Source of the DNA: Clostridia bacterium | Lineage (GTDB): Bacteria > Bacillota > Clostridia > Oscillospirales > CAG-382 | Length of the DNA: 64,000 nt | NCBI GenBank assembly: GCA_017399965.1 | Contig: JAFQAP010000016.1 | Span: forward strand, 117,489 to 181,488 | Direction: 5' to 3' | Shown: piece by piece, positions 1 through 7,769 of the stretch | How positions within the stretch are numbered: position 1 is the first letter of the stretch | Layout: each line of letters begins with the position of its first letter | The notes under the pieces: model-generated | What the model saw: only the letters and a program-made list of their open reading frames with translations | Databases searched by the model: none | Told to the model about the DNA's origin: nothing | Program-made: the position numbers and the translations under genes

Positions 1-509
1 CTACGGTTTCTGTATCCGGCCTTGAGTATAAGACAGATGACCGTCTAATTGGGTTTAATGATATTATCACTATTGATCTGAGTCCTCAAAAAAACTATGT
101 TTGGGGCGACTACGCGCGTACATTGATCATAGAAAACGGTAGTATCGTCAAAAATATTGGTAGAATTCAAAACGTTGAATGGCGAAATGGTCTTATCATG
201 GAGGAATACCTGCATGAAAGTATGCTTACTTTTGTAAACGAGAATACAACTTTCGAGGAATTGTTCTATTATATAAACGATCGTATCAAATCTCGTGGAT
301 ATGTTAACCTTGATTTTCTCGGGAATTTGGGTCATTCTATAGTTAGTGATAAGAAACACCGCGTTTACATCGAAGAAGGCAATACAGAAAAATTATCTGC
401 TGTAGAAGCATTTACCTTTGAACCGCATATTAGCTTGCCGGGGTCCTTATATGGTTTCAAGCGTGAAGACATCTATTCATTTGGCAAAGGTATTATTACT
501 GTACTATAG
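1..509 (+). CDS. M24 family metallopeptidase, C-terminal part (cut by window edge)
   Basis: The reading frame is open from base 3 and lacks its start. The 168 visible residues match the pita-bread fold of M24 (Xaa-Pro dipeptidase or aminopeptidase P type) peptidases. The five metal ligands can be placed: two Asp eleven residues apart in TIDLSP and WGDYART, the His in LGHSI, the Glu in TFEPHI and the last Glu in FKREDIYSF. Spacing fits an active dinuclear metal centre, so it probably cleaves N-terminal residues from peptides in the cytoplasm. The true M24 subfamily cannot be told without the N-terminal half. It ends 19 bases before purN and could share its transcript. Confidence 0.8.
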   Translation, partial: TVSVSGLEYKTDDRLIGFNDIITIDLSPQKNYVWGDYARTLIIENGSIVKNIGRIQNVEWRNGLIMEEYLHESMLTFVNENTTFEELFYYINDRIKSRGYVNLDFLGNLGHSIVSDKKHRVYIEEGNTEKLSAVEAFTFEPHISLPGSLYGFKREDIYSFGKGIITVL

Positions 510-528
510 CAGAACGGAGGACTTAATT

Positions 529-1122
529 ATGAACATAGCAGTTTTCGCTTCTCACGGAGGCAGTGATTTACAAGCCATTATCGACGGCTGCAAGAGCAAC
601 AAGATAAATGCCGAAGTTGTTGCAGTAATAAGCAATAACGGCGATTCTATGGCATTACGGAGAGCGCTTAACGAGGGAGTTCCGGCATATTATTTGAGCG
701 CGAAAAAATTCGGAAGTGAAGAAACACTTGCCAAAGAAATTCTTGCTGTATTAACGACTCATAAAGTTGATATGATCTTTCTCGCCGGGTATATGAGAAT
801 GTTGCATATCACGGTATTGGAAAAATACAACAACAGAATATTTAATATACATCCTGCTCTGCTTCCTAAGTTTGGCGGCAAAGGTATGTATGGAATGAAC
901 GTACATACCGCTGTAATTGAAGCCAAGGAAAAGGAAACCGGAGTAACTATTCATCGCGTTAATGCCGAATATGATAGCGGTGAGATCGTCGCTCAGACAA
1001 AAGTGCCTGTTTTGGAAAATGATACTCCTGAAATACTGGCTGCAAGAGTTCTTGAAAGAGAACATAGCTTTTTGGTTGAAGTGCTATCCGATATTTCCGA
1101 CGGTAAGATTTCTTTGGGGTAG
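529..1122 (+). CDS. purN: Phosphoribosylglycinamide formyltransferase (GART)
   Basis: 197 residues, the usual length for PurN, which transfers a formyl group from 10-formyl-THF to GAR in purine synthesis. The N-terminal strand MNIAVFASHGGSDLQ forms the nucleotide-binding part, and the catalytic triad is visible as Asn106 and His108 in NIHPALLP plus Asp149 in EYDSGEI. A GGAGG site lies 9-10 bases before the ATG at 529; longer in-frame starts upstream would overlap the M24 gene and lack such a site. No other pur gene is present here, so it stands apart from a classical pur operon. Confidence 0.93.
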   Translation: MNIAVFASHGGSDLQAIIDGCKSNKINAEVVAVISNNGDSMALRRALNEGVPAYYLSAKKFGSEETLAKEILAVLTTHKVDMIFLAGYMRMLHITVLEKYNNRIFNIHPALLPKFGGKGMYGMNVHTAVIEAKEKETGVTIHRVNAEYDSGEIVAQTKVPVLENDTPEILAARVLEREHSFLVEVLSDISDGKISLG

Positions 1123-1181
1123 AATTCTTGCGAGAACTGGTGAGAAACTTTTAATTAATTTAAAATTGTAAAGGAAAAAAT

Positions 1182-1580
1182 ATGAACATTAAACTTGACG
1201 GAATAGGAATTATGGTAAAAGATATGCCGACAATGATTCGCTTTTACCGCGATGTGTTGGGATTCGAGATAAAAGAACCCGAGAATACGGGAAATGTTTA
1301 TTTAATAAAGGACGGGACGTTATTTATGTTGTATCCCCGTGCCGAGTTTGAAATATTTACCGGTAAAGAATTGGGTTATACTGCTAAATTAAACGGACAT
1401 TTTGAAATTGCATTGAAAGTCGATAACTATGCCGCAGTTGATGTCGCGTATAACGAAATCGTTGCAAAAGGCGGAAAGCCCGTCGTTGCTCCGATAACCT
1501 GTCCTTGGGGCCAGAGAACCTGCTATATTGCAGATCCGGAAGATAATCTTGTTGAGATCGGTTCTTTTAATGCCGAATAG
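1182..1580 (+). CDS. VOC (glyoxalase/bleomycin-resistance) family protein
   Basis: 132 residues with the beta-alpha-beta-beta-beta repeat of the vicinal oxygen chelate fold. It begins with GIGIMVKDMPTMIRFYRDVLGF, split here as the typical first module, and ends with DPEDNLVEIGSF, the usual end of the second module with a Glu ligand. Substrate is unknown: the fold covers glyoxalases, epimerases and antibiotic-binding proteins. It sits alone between purN and a minus-strand terminator. A modest AAGGA site precedes the ATG. Confidence 0.8.
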   Translation: MNIKLDGIGIMVKDMPTMIRFYRDVLGFEIKEPENTGNVYLIKDGTLFMLYPRAEFEIFTGKELGYTAKLNGHFEIALKVDNYAAVDVAYNEIVAKGGKPVVAPITCPWGQRTCYIADPEDNLVEIGSFNAE

Positions 1581-1602
1581 TGTTTTGATCATCCTTTGTA
1601 TA

Positions 1603-1630
1603 TAAAAAGGCGTCCCGTTTGGGACGCCTT
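1603..1630 (-). terminator. Intrinsic terminator of pckG
   Basis: A perfect 10-bp stem (AAGGCGTCCC/GGGACGCCTT) with a 4-base loop, followed on the minus strand by a T-rich run. It lies 23 bases after the pckG stop. Read on the plus strand the stem is followed by A residues, so it is assigned to the minus strand. Confidence 0.85.
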
Positions 1631-1652
1631 AAAAATATGATTTTTAGTCAGA

Positions 1653-3452
1653 TTACATTGCGGAAAGTCTTGCAAGCTGATCTTCGTACTGCTTACGAAG
1701 TTCTGCGGGAACGGTATCACCGATCTTTGCATAGAATTCCTTGATGTTTTCGAAGTCTGCAAGCCAGTAATCCTTTTCAACGGTAAGGATGTTTTTGAGC
1801 TCGTTGATATCGAACTTTCTGCCTTCTTCGATCTCGTAATCAAGACCTTCGAGGTTGATGTCTTCAGCGTTGGGAACGTAACCGATAGCGGTTTCAACAG
1901 CGTCAACCTTGCCTTCGCATCTCTTGAGGATCCATTCGAGAACGCGGAAGTTGTCGCCGAAGCCGGGCCACATAAACTTGCCTTCATCGGTAAGTCTAAA
2001 CCAGTTAACGTGGAAAATCTTAGGAAGATTGGGGGTAACTTCGCCCATCTTGAGCCAGTGTGCCCAGTAATCGCCCATGTTGTAGCCACAGAAGGGAAGC
2101 ATAGCCATAGGATCTCTTCTTACTACGCCGACTGCGCCGGAAGCTGCAGCGGTAGTTTCGGAAGCCATGATAGAACCAACGAAGGTACCGTGCTTCCAAT
2201 CGAAGGACTGGTATACCAGAGGAGCGGTCTTTGCACGACGGCCGCCGAAGATGATAGCGGAAAGGGGAACACCGTCGGGATTATCGAACTCTGCAGAGAT
2301 GCAGGGGCAGTTCTTTGCGGGAGCGGTGAAACGGGAGTTGGGATGCGCACCCTTTTCGGTGGATTCTTTGCCGTTCCAGGGTTCGCCCTTCCAGTTAACA
2401 GCGTCAACGGGAGGATTCTTATCAAGACCTTCCCACCAAACGGTGTTATCAGCATTGTTAAGAACAACGTTGGTAAAGATGGTGCCGCTCATAGTAGAAG
2501 CGAGTGCATTGGGGTTGGACTTAACGTTGGTACCGGGAGCAACGCCGAAGAAGCCGTTTTCAGGGTTGCAAGCCCAGAGTCTGCCGTCTTTGCCTACTCT
2601 GATCCAAGCGATATCGTCGCCTACGCAGTATACCTTATAACCCTTGTCGGTGTAGGACTTGGGAGGAATAAGCATTGCCAAGTTGGTCTTACCGCAAGCA
2701 GAGGGGAATGCAGCTGCAACGTACTTGGTTTCTCCTTCGGGAGTTTCAATACCGAGGATAAGCATGTGTTCAGCCATCCAGCCTTCGTTTCTGCCGAGGT
2801 AGGAAGCAATTCTGAGTGCGAAGCACTTTTTGCCGAGAAGAACGTTTCCGCCGTAACCGGAGTTGATGGACATAATGGTGTTGTCCTGAGGGAAGTGAAC
2901 GATATACTTGTTGTTTTCGTCCATATCAGCTCTTGCGTGGAGACCCTTGATAAAGTCGCCGTTTTCGCCCATAGCTTCAAGAACAGCTGTACCAACTCTG
3001 GTCATAATGATCATGTTGAGAACAACGTAGATAGAATCGGTAAGTTCGATACCGTTCTTTGCGAAATCACTGCCTACTACGCTCATGGAGTAGGGAATAA
3101 CGTACATAGTTCTGCCCTTGTAAGAATTCTTGTAAAGAGCGAGAAGCTTTGCGTACATTTCGTTGGGATCCATCCAGTTATTGGTGGGGCCTGCTTCTTC
3201 CTTGGTAGGAGTGCAGATGAAGGTACGGCCTTCTACACGTGCAACGTCGTTAACTGCAGTTCTGTGGAGATAGCAACCGGGAAGCTTTTCCTGATTAAGC
3301 TTGAACATTTCGCCGCTTGCGCAAGCTTCTGCGCGAAGTGCTTCGATCTGTTCCTCGGAACCGTCGATAATAACAACATTGTCGGGGTTGCACAGTTCGA
3401 TCATTTCGTCGAGCCATGCATTGAGTTTTGCATTTTTAGTGTAAGTGCTCAT
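1653..3452 (-). CDS. pckG: Phosphoenolpyruvate carboxykinase (GTP)
   Basis: 599 residues, the normal size of GTP-dependent PEPCK, which interconverts oxaloacetate + GTP and PEP + GDP + CO2. The kinase-1a P-loop FPSACGKTN is at residues 249-257, in the GTP-family form rather than the ATP form. Further family blocks are SGYGGNVLLGKK, GTNVKSNPNA and the ASGAVGVVRRDPMAMLPFCGYN region. The GGAGG site 6-8 bases before the ATG sits inside the 3' end of rsmA, which overlaps by 17 bases. In an anaerobe with an oxaloacetate decarboxylase in the same window it may run in the PEP-carboxylating direction; this is inference. Confidence 0.95.
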   Translation of the reverse strand: MSTYTKNAKLNAWLDEMIELCNPDNVVIIDGSEEQIEALRAEACASGEMFKLNQEKLPGCYLHRTAVNDVARVEGRTFICTPTKEEAGPTNNWMDPNEMYAKLLALYKNSYKGRTMYVIPYSMSVVGSDFAKNGIELTDSIYVVLNMIIMTRVGTAVLEAMGENGDFIKGLHARADMDENNKYIVHFPQDNTIMSINSGYGGNVLLGKKCFALRIASYLGRNEGWMAEHMLILGIETPEGETKYVAAAFPSACGKTNLAMLIPPKSYTDKGYKVYCVGDDIAWIRVGKDGRLWACNPENGFFGVAPGTNVKSNPNALASTMSGTIFTNVVLNNADNTVWWEGLDKNPPVDAVNWKGEPWNGKESTEKGAHPNSRFTAPAKNCPCISAEFDNPDGVPLSAIIFGGRRAKTAPLVYQSFDWKHGTFVGSIMASETTAAASGAVGVVRRDPMAMLPFCGYNMGDYWAHWLKMGEVTPNLPKIFHVNWFRLTDEGKFMWPGFGDNFRVLEWILKRCEGKVDAVETAIGYVPNAEDINLEGLDYEIEEGRKFDINELKNILTVEKDYWLADFENIKEFYAKIGDTVPAELRKQYEDQLARLSAM

Positions 3453-4287
3453 TTTGTTTGCCTCCGTTTATGTTAAAAAATATTTTATCTGAAATAAAAC
3501 ACAGAGTTTTATTATCTGTTTTTTCACCGCGCACATCCGCTTTTAGTCCGGCGTCTTGTATAAAACCCGCAAGCTGCTCTCTGGACAGCCTATCGCCGAA
3601 AACGGAGTGTAACGCATTTAAAAGGGTTTTCCGCCGCTGTGCAAATGCGGCTCGCACTACCGCAAAGAATGTGCTTTCGTCTGCCGGAGTGACAGGGGGA
3701 GTATCGTAAAGATCAAATCTTATCACAGCCGAATCAACCTTCGGCGGGGGAGAAAAGCTGCCTGATTTTACGGGAAACAACCGCTTTACAGATGCGTAAT
3801 AATTTACAGAAGCGGTGATCGCGCCGTATTCGCTGTCTCCGCACTTGCTGCAAAGCCTTTGCGCCACTTCCTTTTGAACCATTACGGTAATGGTTCGGAA
3901 ACCGTGCTTACCTTCCAAAAGCTTCATAAGAATAGGAGTTGTGATGTAGTAGGGAAGATTTGCGCATACGCAGACCGACATCCCTGAAAACTGTTCTTCT
4001 ATAAGTTTACCCAAGTCTATCTCAAGTATATCCTTGTTTATCAAAAGAAAGTTATCGTATTCAGCAAATTTTTCGTTAAGAATAGGAATAAGCTCTTCGT
4101 CTATCTCTATTGCAACAACTTTTTTAGCAACAGAAAGCAGCTGCTTTGTGAGCACACCCAAGCCCGGACCTATTTCGATAACGCCGCATTCGGATGTAAT
4201 TCCGCTTTCCGCAGCTATACGAGCGGGAATACGGTCCGAAGTAAGAAAGTTCTGCCCGTATTTTTTCTTTTTAACAAAATCGGACAT
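3436..4287 (-). CDS. rsmA: 16S rRNA (adenine1518/1519-N6)-dimethyltransferase
   Basis: 283 residues. KsgA/RsmA dimethylates two adjacent adenines in the helix-45 loop of 16S rRNA during 30S maturation. The starting block KKKYGQNFL, the SAM-binding GPGLGVLT, acidic AIEIDEEL and the catalytic NLPYYI motif are all visible, followed by the RNA-binding C-terminal part with AFAQRRKTL. A promoter matching sigma-A (4330-4358) precedes it, and its end overlaps the start of pckG by 17 bases, so the two are probably co-transcribed. Confidence 0.95.
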   Translation of the reverse strand: MSDFVKKKKYGQNFLTSDRIPARIAAESGITSECGVIEIGPGLGVLTKQLLSVAKKVVAIEIDEELIPILNEKFAEYDNFLLINKDILEIDLGKLIEEQFSGMSVCVCANLPYYITTPILMKLLEGKHGFRTITVMVQKEVAQRLCSKCGDSEYGAITASVNYYASVKRLFPVKSGSFSPPPKVDSAVIRFDLYDTPPVTPADESTFFAVVRAAFAQRRKTLLNALHSVFGDRLSREQLAGFIQDAGLKADVRGEKTDNKTLCFISDKIFFNINGGKQNEHLH

Positions 4288-4329
4288 CTGATCTTCCTCC
4301 GCACATACATTCCAAATATCTGCAATTTA

Positions 4330-4358
4330 ATAATAGCAGATATATGTGAATTTGTCAA
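4330..4358 (-). promoter_or_regulatory. Sigma-A promoter of rsmA-pckG
   Basis: Minus-strand TTGACA (4353-4358) and TATTAT (4330-4335) separated by exactly 17 bases. Immediately upstream is the 18-mer (4360-4377) also found upstream of the tRNA-Pro promoter. Spacing to the rsmA start is about 43 bases from the -10 box. Confidence 0.75.
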
Positions 4359-4395
4359 TAAAAATACAAAATATTGTATTGTTTTATATGACGAA

Positions 4396-5199
4396 TTATT
4401 TTTTATTTTTAAGGTCTGCTGAGTGCATATTGCGTAGTATTACCTCTTTTTTTCTCCAAGAGAAAGCATATTTTGAATATTCTTCGTCATCCATGCTTTC
4501 TATAAGTTCCGTTGATACGTTGTCGAGGTATGTATCCGTAAAATAATCTATTGGCGAAAACAATGCTTTTTCGTTCATTGGACACACGTTTTGACATATG
4601 TCGCAGCCCCAGCATAAACCTGCATACGTAACTATTTGTTGTTCTTCTTCGGTTAACCGTTTTTTTTGAGATAATCCTGAAAGACATTTTTCCGCCGTTA
4701 TTCCGTTTGTGGTTATCGCCTTTCCCGGACAATGCTCTGCGCATTTTCCGCAGTTAATACAAGAAATTATTTCTTTTGCTTTATTTTCGGTTTTTAGAGG
4801 TGATAAAAATACGCCTATAAATACAAAGCTGCCATACTTTTCGTTGATCAAAAGAGAATTTTTACCTATAACTCCCAAACCGCCGTAAGCGGCGCACAGC
4901 TTTTCATTAACCGGCGAATGATCTGCAAATCCGTAAAAATTCACGCCGAACTTTTCTGATAATTCAGGAACGAGCTCTGCAAACAGCATTTTCATATATC
5001 CGTGATAATCTTTCACACGGGCGTAGGCGGAAATGCCGTAATTATCTTTAGGAATATTTGTGCTTTTGTAGGGAACCAAAAAAACCACAATGCTGTTTAT
5101 TTTTTCCTCGGGCAAAAGACGGGGATTGATCACAAGCGCTTCGTCAAATGGGATCACGGCGTATTCGGTTATATTTTTGTTTTTAAATATTTTTTTCAC
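4396..5199 (-). CDS. QueG-like Fe-S protein (epoxyqueuosine reductase family, short form)
   Basis: 267 residues starting with GTG. The C-terminal half has two 4Fe-4S motifs, CINCGKCAEHCP and CWGCDICQNVCP, arranged as in epoxyqueuosine reductase QueG, and the middle carries YGGLGVIGKNSLLI, typical of the same family. It is shorter than full QueG (usually over 300) and lacks the C-terminal HEAT repeats, so it may be a paralogue with another substrate. The cobalamin-dependent reduction step of queuosine synthesis is the best guess from the family. It follows the rpsF-ssb-rpsR operon but a terminator separates them. Confidence 0.72.
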   Translation of the reverse strand: MKKIFKNKNITEYAVIPFDEALVINPRLLPEEKINSIVVFLVPYKSTNIPKDNYGISAYARVKDYHGYMKMLFAELVPELSEKFGVNFYGFADHSPVNEKLCAAYGGLGVIGKNSLLINEKYGSFVFIGVFLSPLKTENKAKEIISCINCGKCAEHCPGKAITTNGITAEKCLSGLSQKKRLTEEEQQIVTYAGLCWGCDICQNVCPMNEKALFSPIDYFTDTYLDNVSTELIESMDDEEYSKYAFSWRKKEVILRNMHSADLKNKK

Positions 5200-5212
5200 A
5201 ATACACCTGCTA

Positions 5213-5247
5213 TGTTAAAAAATATGCCGCCGTTATAAAACGGCGGC
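5213..5247 (-). terminator. Intrinsic terminator of rpsF-ssb-rpsR
   Basis: An 8-bp GC stem (GCCGCCGT/ACGGCGGC, 5226-5247) followed on the minus strand by ATATTTTTTAA, 13 bases after the rpsR stop and upstream of the QueG-like gene. Confidence 0.85.
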
Positions 5248-5259
5248 TTGGAATATCTA

Positions 5260-5550
5260 TTAGTCAGATACGTAGGGAATGAGAGCGAGAGTTCTTGCGC
5301 GCTTAACAGCAACAGTAAGCTGTCTCTGATGCTTTGCACAAGTACCGGTAACTCTTCTGGGAAGGATCTTGCTTCTTTCGGAAAGGTTCTTTCTGAACTT
5401 GCTAACATCCTTGTAATCAATGTTTTCTATCTTCTCTGCACAGAAAACACAAACCTTCTTCTTTCTGCGGGGACGGAAAGCCTTCTGGGGCTCTCTTGCC
5501 TCTGCGGGAGCGGCAGTGTTTGCAGGAGCATTAACATTAACGTTATCCAT
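5260..5550 (-). CDS. rpsR: 30S ribosomal protein bS18
   Basis: 96 residues; a low-complexity Ala/Pro N-terminus of about 25 residues precedes the conserved core [12 protein letters not shown]...KILPRR...[12 protein letters not shown] CxxC pair and a later Cys (TGTCAKHQ) are kept, as in zinc-binding (C+) forms of S18. bS18 binds bS6 and 16S rRNA on the 30S platform. It is last in the rpsF-ssb-rpsR operon, the standard bacterial order, with an AGGAGG site ahead of the ATG. Confidence 0.96.
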   Translation of the reverse strand: MDNVNVNAPANTAAPAEAREPQKAFRPRRKKKVCVFCAEKIENIDYKDVSKFRKNLSERSKILPRRVTGTCAKHQRQLTVAVKRARTLALIPYVSD

Positions 5551-5575
5551 GGAAAAATTCCTCCTTTTTCAGATT

Positions 5576-6007
5576 TCAGAACGGCAGCTCGTCATCGGCA
5601 GAAAGTTCTTCAAAAGAAGAATCCGCACGGGGAGAGCTGTAAGAAGGTACGCTTCTTGAATAATCTCTTGAACCGTCTGCAGCAGACTTGCGTTCTACAA
5701 AAGATACTTCATCAGCGACGACTTCGGTGGCATAGCGCTTGTTGTTGTCTTTATCTGTCCAAGTTCTGGTCTGAAGAGAACCGCAAACAAGCATAGGCAT
5801 GCCTTTGGTAAAATAACGGGAAACAAATTCGGCAGTCTGACGCCAGCAGACAACGTTGATAAAGTCGGTCTGAGGCTGCTCTCCCGTACGAGTGAACTTT
5901 CTGGACACTGCGAGAGAGAAGGTAGAGACCATAACTCCGTTAGGGGTCTGCTTCAATTCGGGATCGGCGGTGATGTTGCCGACGAGAATTACTTTGTTAA
6001 ATGACAT
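5576..6007 (-). CDS. ssb: Single-stranded DNA-binding protein
   Basis: 143 residues: an OB fold in the first 105 (MSFNKVILVGNITADPELK, then the TDFINVVCW core), a Ser-rich flexible linker, and the acidic tip DDELPF that recruits replication and repair partners. It protects ssDNA during replication and in RecA loading. It lies between rpsF and rpsR, 13 and 25 bases from each, as in most Firmicutes. Confidence 0.96.
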   Translation of the reverse strand: MSFNKVILVGNITADPELKQTPNGVMVSTFSLAVSRKFTRTGEQPQTDFINVVCWRQTAEFVSRYFTKGMPMLVCGSLQTRTWTDKDNNKRYATEVVADEVSFVERKSAADGSRDYSRSVPSYSSPRADSSFEELSADDELPF

Positions 6008-6020
6008 AACTGACCTCCGA

Positions 6021-6317
6021 TTACTGTTCGCACTTTATAATGAGCGAACGAAGAATGCCGTCTGTGATGTTGTAGATACGATCAAGCTCTGCGGGGAAAT
6101 CGTGAGCAGATGTAAACTTAACAAGCACATAATAACCTTCGGTAAGATCCTCGATGGGGTAAGCAAATCTTCTTACGCCCCATTCGTTAACAGATTCGAT
6201 AGCACCGTTTTCTGCTATAAGACCTGTGAACTTTTCTACGAGAGATTTTACTGCTTCTTCACCAAGAGTATTGTTTACGATGAAGACGGTTTCGTACAGC
6301 GTTTTGTTCTGTTCCAT
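6021..6317 (-). CDS. rpsF: 30S ribosomal protein bS6
   Basis: 98 residues with the bS6 ferredoxin-like fold: an opening YETVFIVNNTL, the central WGVRRFAYPIEDLTEGYYVL and a last strand DGILRSLIIK. bS6 dimerises with bS18 on 16S rRNA. First gene of the rpsF-ssb-rpsR operon; AAGGAGG lies 6 bases before the ATG. The 100-base leader holds a hairpin that might take part in S6:S18 feedback (see separate entry). Confidence 0.96.
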   Translation of the reverse strand: MEQNKTLYETVFIVNNTLGEEAVKSLVEKFTGLIAENGAIESVNEWGVRRFAYPIEDLTEGYYVLVKFTSAHDFPAELDRIYNITDGILRSLIIKCEQ

Positions 6318-6339
6318 ATTAGCACCTCCTTTTGGACTT

Positions 6340-6400
6340 TAAGGCCCCGAAAAATATCGGAGCAAGGAGAAAACCGAATTGTCGATTTTCTGAAACCGAG
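6340..6400 (-). promoter_or_regulatory. Possible S6:S18-responsive leader of rpsF
   Basis: The minus-strand leader contains a 7-bp hairpin (GCTCCGA/TCGGGGC, plus coordinates 6344-6363) rich in CCG, followed by the ribosome site. Many bacteria carry an rpsF leader in which a CCG-containing structure mimics the S18 site on rRNA. I see the hairpin and CCG only; match to the published motif was not tested. Confidence 0.3.
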
Positions 6401-6438
6401 TAATTTTATCACATTTTTTCGCTGTTGTCAACAGCTAT

Positions 6439-7536
6439 TTACATATTTTTCTTCAAAAGACGCTTAATTCTCTGGGTGGAATCGAGCAGGGGAGAGATGG
6501 AATCGTCATGGTTAAGTGTGTTGATGATCTTCGCCATAAATTTGGAAAGGTCAACTTCAACAAACCAGGGACGCTTTTTGATAGTTTCGGGAATGTAAGA
6601 AAGATTGGTTGAATATATCTTTGTAAGTTTGCCTTCTTCGTAAAGCTTATCAAACTTTTCAGGTCCTTCGGTAAAGAAAGCAAAAGTAGCAGCAACGTAA
6701 GTGGCGGTAACGTCCTTGGTAGAGGTCTGGCGGATAACGTCCACGATAGATTCACCGGAGGCGATCATATCGTCAACGATAAGAACCTTTTTACCGTTAA
6801 GATCGCCGCCGATATATTCATGCTGAACTATGGGGTTCTTACCGTTTACAATGCGGGTATGGTCACGTCTTTTATAGAACATGCCGACGTCAACACCGAG
6901 GATGCCTGCGTGATAGATGGCTCTGTCCATAGCGCCGGTATCGGGAGAGATAACAACCATGTTATCTTTGTCGATGCTGTTGCCCTCGTTTGTTATAAAC
7001 GCTTTGAGCATAGAGTAGCTTGCATAAACGTTTTCAAAGGATGTATTGGGGATGGAATTGTAAATCGTAGGGTCATGTGCGTCAAAAGTAATGATAGTGG
7101 ATATGCCGAGTCTTTCAAGTTCTTCCAAAGCCATTGCGCAGTCAAGGGATTCGCGGCCCTTTCTCTTGTGCTGGCGGGAGGAGTAAAGAAGAGGCATTAC
7201 AAGTGTTATGCGGTTTGCTTTTCCGCCGATAGCGCTCACAACGCGCTTGATGTCCTGGAAATGTTCGTCGGGACCCATGTTATGCTGCATACCGAACATA
7301 TTATAGCAACAGCTGTAGTTGCCTACGTCGGAGAGAATATAGATATCCTTGCTGCGCACGGAGTCGTTTATACGGATCTTACCTTCACCGTTGTTAAAAC
7401 GAACCTCCTCGATGGGGATGATGTAGCTTTCGGAAGAAGGGTCTTCGCCGCGAAGCTGCTTAATTCTCTCATCTACAAGCCTGCCTTGTTCTTTGCAGTT
7501 GCTGAGTACTATTAAGCCGAGTTTTCTTTCAGACAT
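6439..7536 (-). CDS. prs: Ribose-phosphate pyrophosphokinase
   Basis: 365 residues. PRPP synthetase makes phosphoribosyl pyrophosphate from ribose-5-phosphate and ATP for nucleotide, His and Trp synthesis. The PRPP-binding block VLIVDDMIASGESI and an upstream YSSRQHKRKGRES loop are present. It is longer than classical Prs (about 315) and lacks the exact flexible-loop signature, so it belongs to a divergent Clostridial group. The ATG at 7536 is chosen because GAAAGGA lies 7 bases before it; a TTG six codons earlier overlaps that site. Confidence 0.85.
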   Translation of the reverse strand: MSERKLGLIVLSNCKEQGRLVDERIKQLRGEDPSSESYIIPIEEVRFNNGEGKIRINDSVRSKDIYILSDVGNYSCCYNMFGMQHNMGPDEHFQDIKRVVSAIGGKANRITLVMPLLYSSRQHKRKGRESLDCAMALEELERLGISTIITFDAHDPTIYNSIPNTSFENVYASYSMLKAFITNEGNSIDKDNMVVISPDTGAMDRAIYHAGILGVDVGMFYKRRDHTRIVNGKNPIVQHEYIGGDLNGKKVLIVDDMIASGESIVDVIRQTSTKDVTATYVAATFAFFTEGPEKFDKLYEEGKLTKIYSTNLSYIPETIKKRPWFVEVDLSKFMAKIINTLNHDDSISPLLDSTQRIKRLLKKNM

Positions 7537-7705
7537 ATTCACAATTCCTTTCAAAAAAACAATTTATAAAGGTTTTTAACATAATACGATGTTATTTTAC
7601 TATATTTTTTTTGAATTGTATATAGTATTTATTAACAAAATCTTCATTTTTGCAAAAAAAAATTAATGCTTATCAACAATTGGTGTGAAAACACATCAAT
7701 TAGTG

Positions 7706-7734
7706 TTGACAAACGGTATATATTGTGTTATTAT
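7706..7734 (+). promoter_or_regulatory. Sigma-A promoter of recA
   Basis: TTGACA (7706-7711), 17-base spacer, TATTAT (7729-7734). Transcription should begin near 7741, placing the LexA-type box at about +5. Confidence 0.85.
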
Positions 7735-7744
7735 TAGTCGAATA

Positions 7745-7756
7745 GAACATTTGTTT
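7745..7756 (+). promoter_or_regulatory. LexA (SOS) box in front of recA
   Basis: GAACATTTGTTT matches the Gram-positive DinR/LexA operator core GAAC-N4-GTTY. It lies just after the predicted start point and directly before the GGAGGA ribosome site (7757-7762), so LexA bound here would block RNA polymerase. The lexA gene itself is 5.4 kb downstream. Confidence 0.75.
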
Positions 7757-7769
7757 GGAGGACAAAAAT

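Noticed and set aside
2010..3476. Long 488-codon open frame on the plus strand
   Set aside because: It is exactly antisense to pckG, has no recognisable domain or ribosome site, and reflects codon bias of the real gene.
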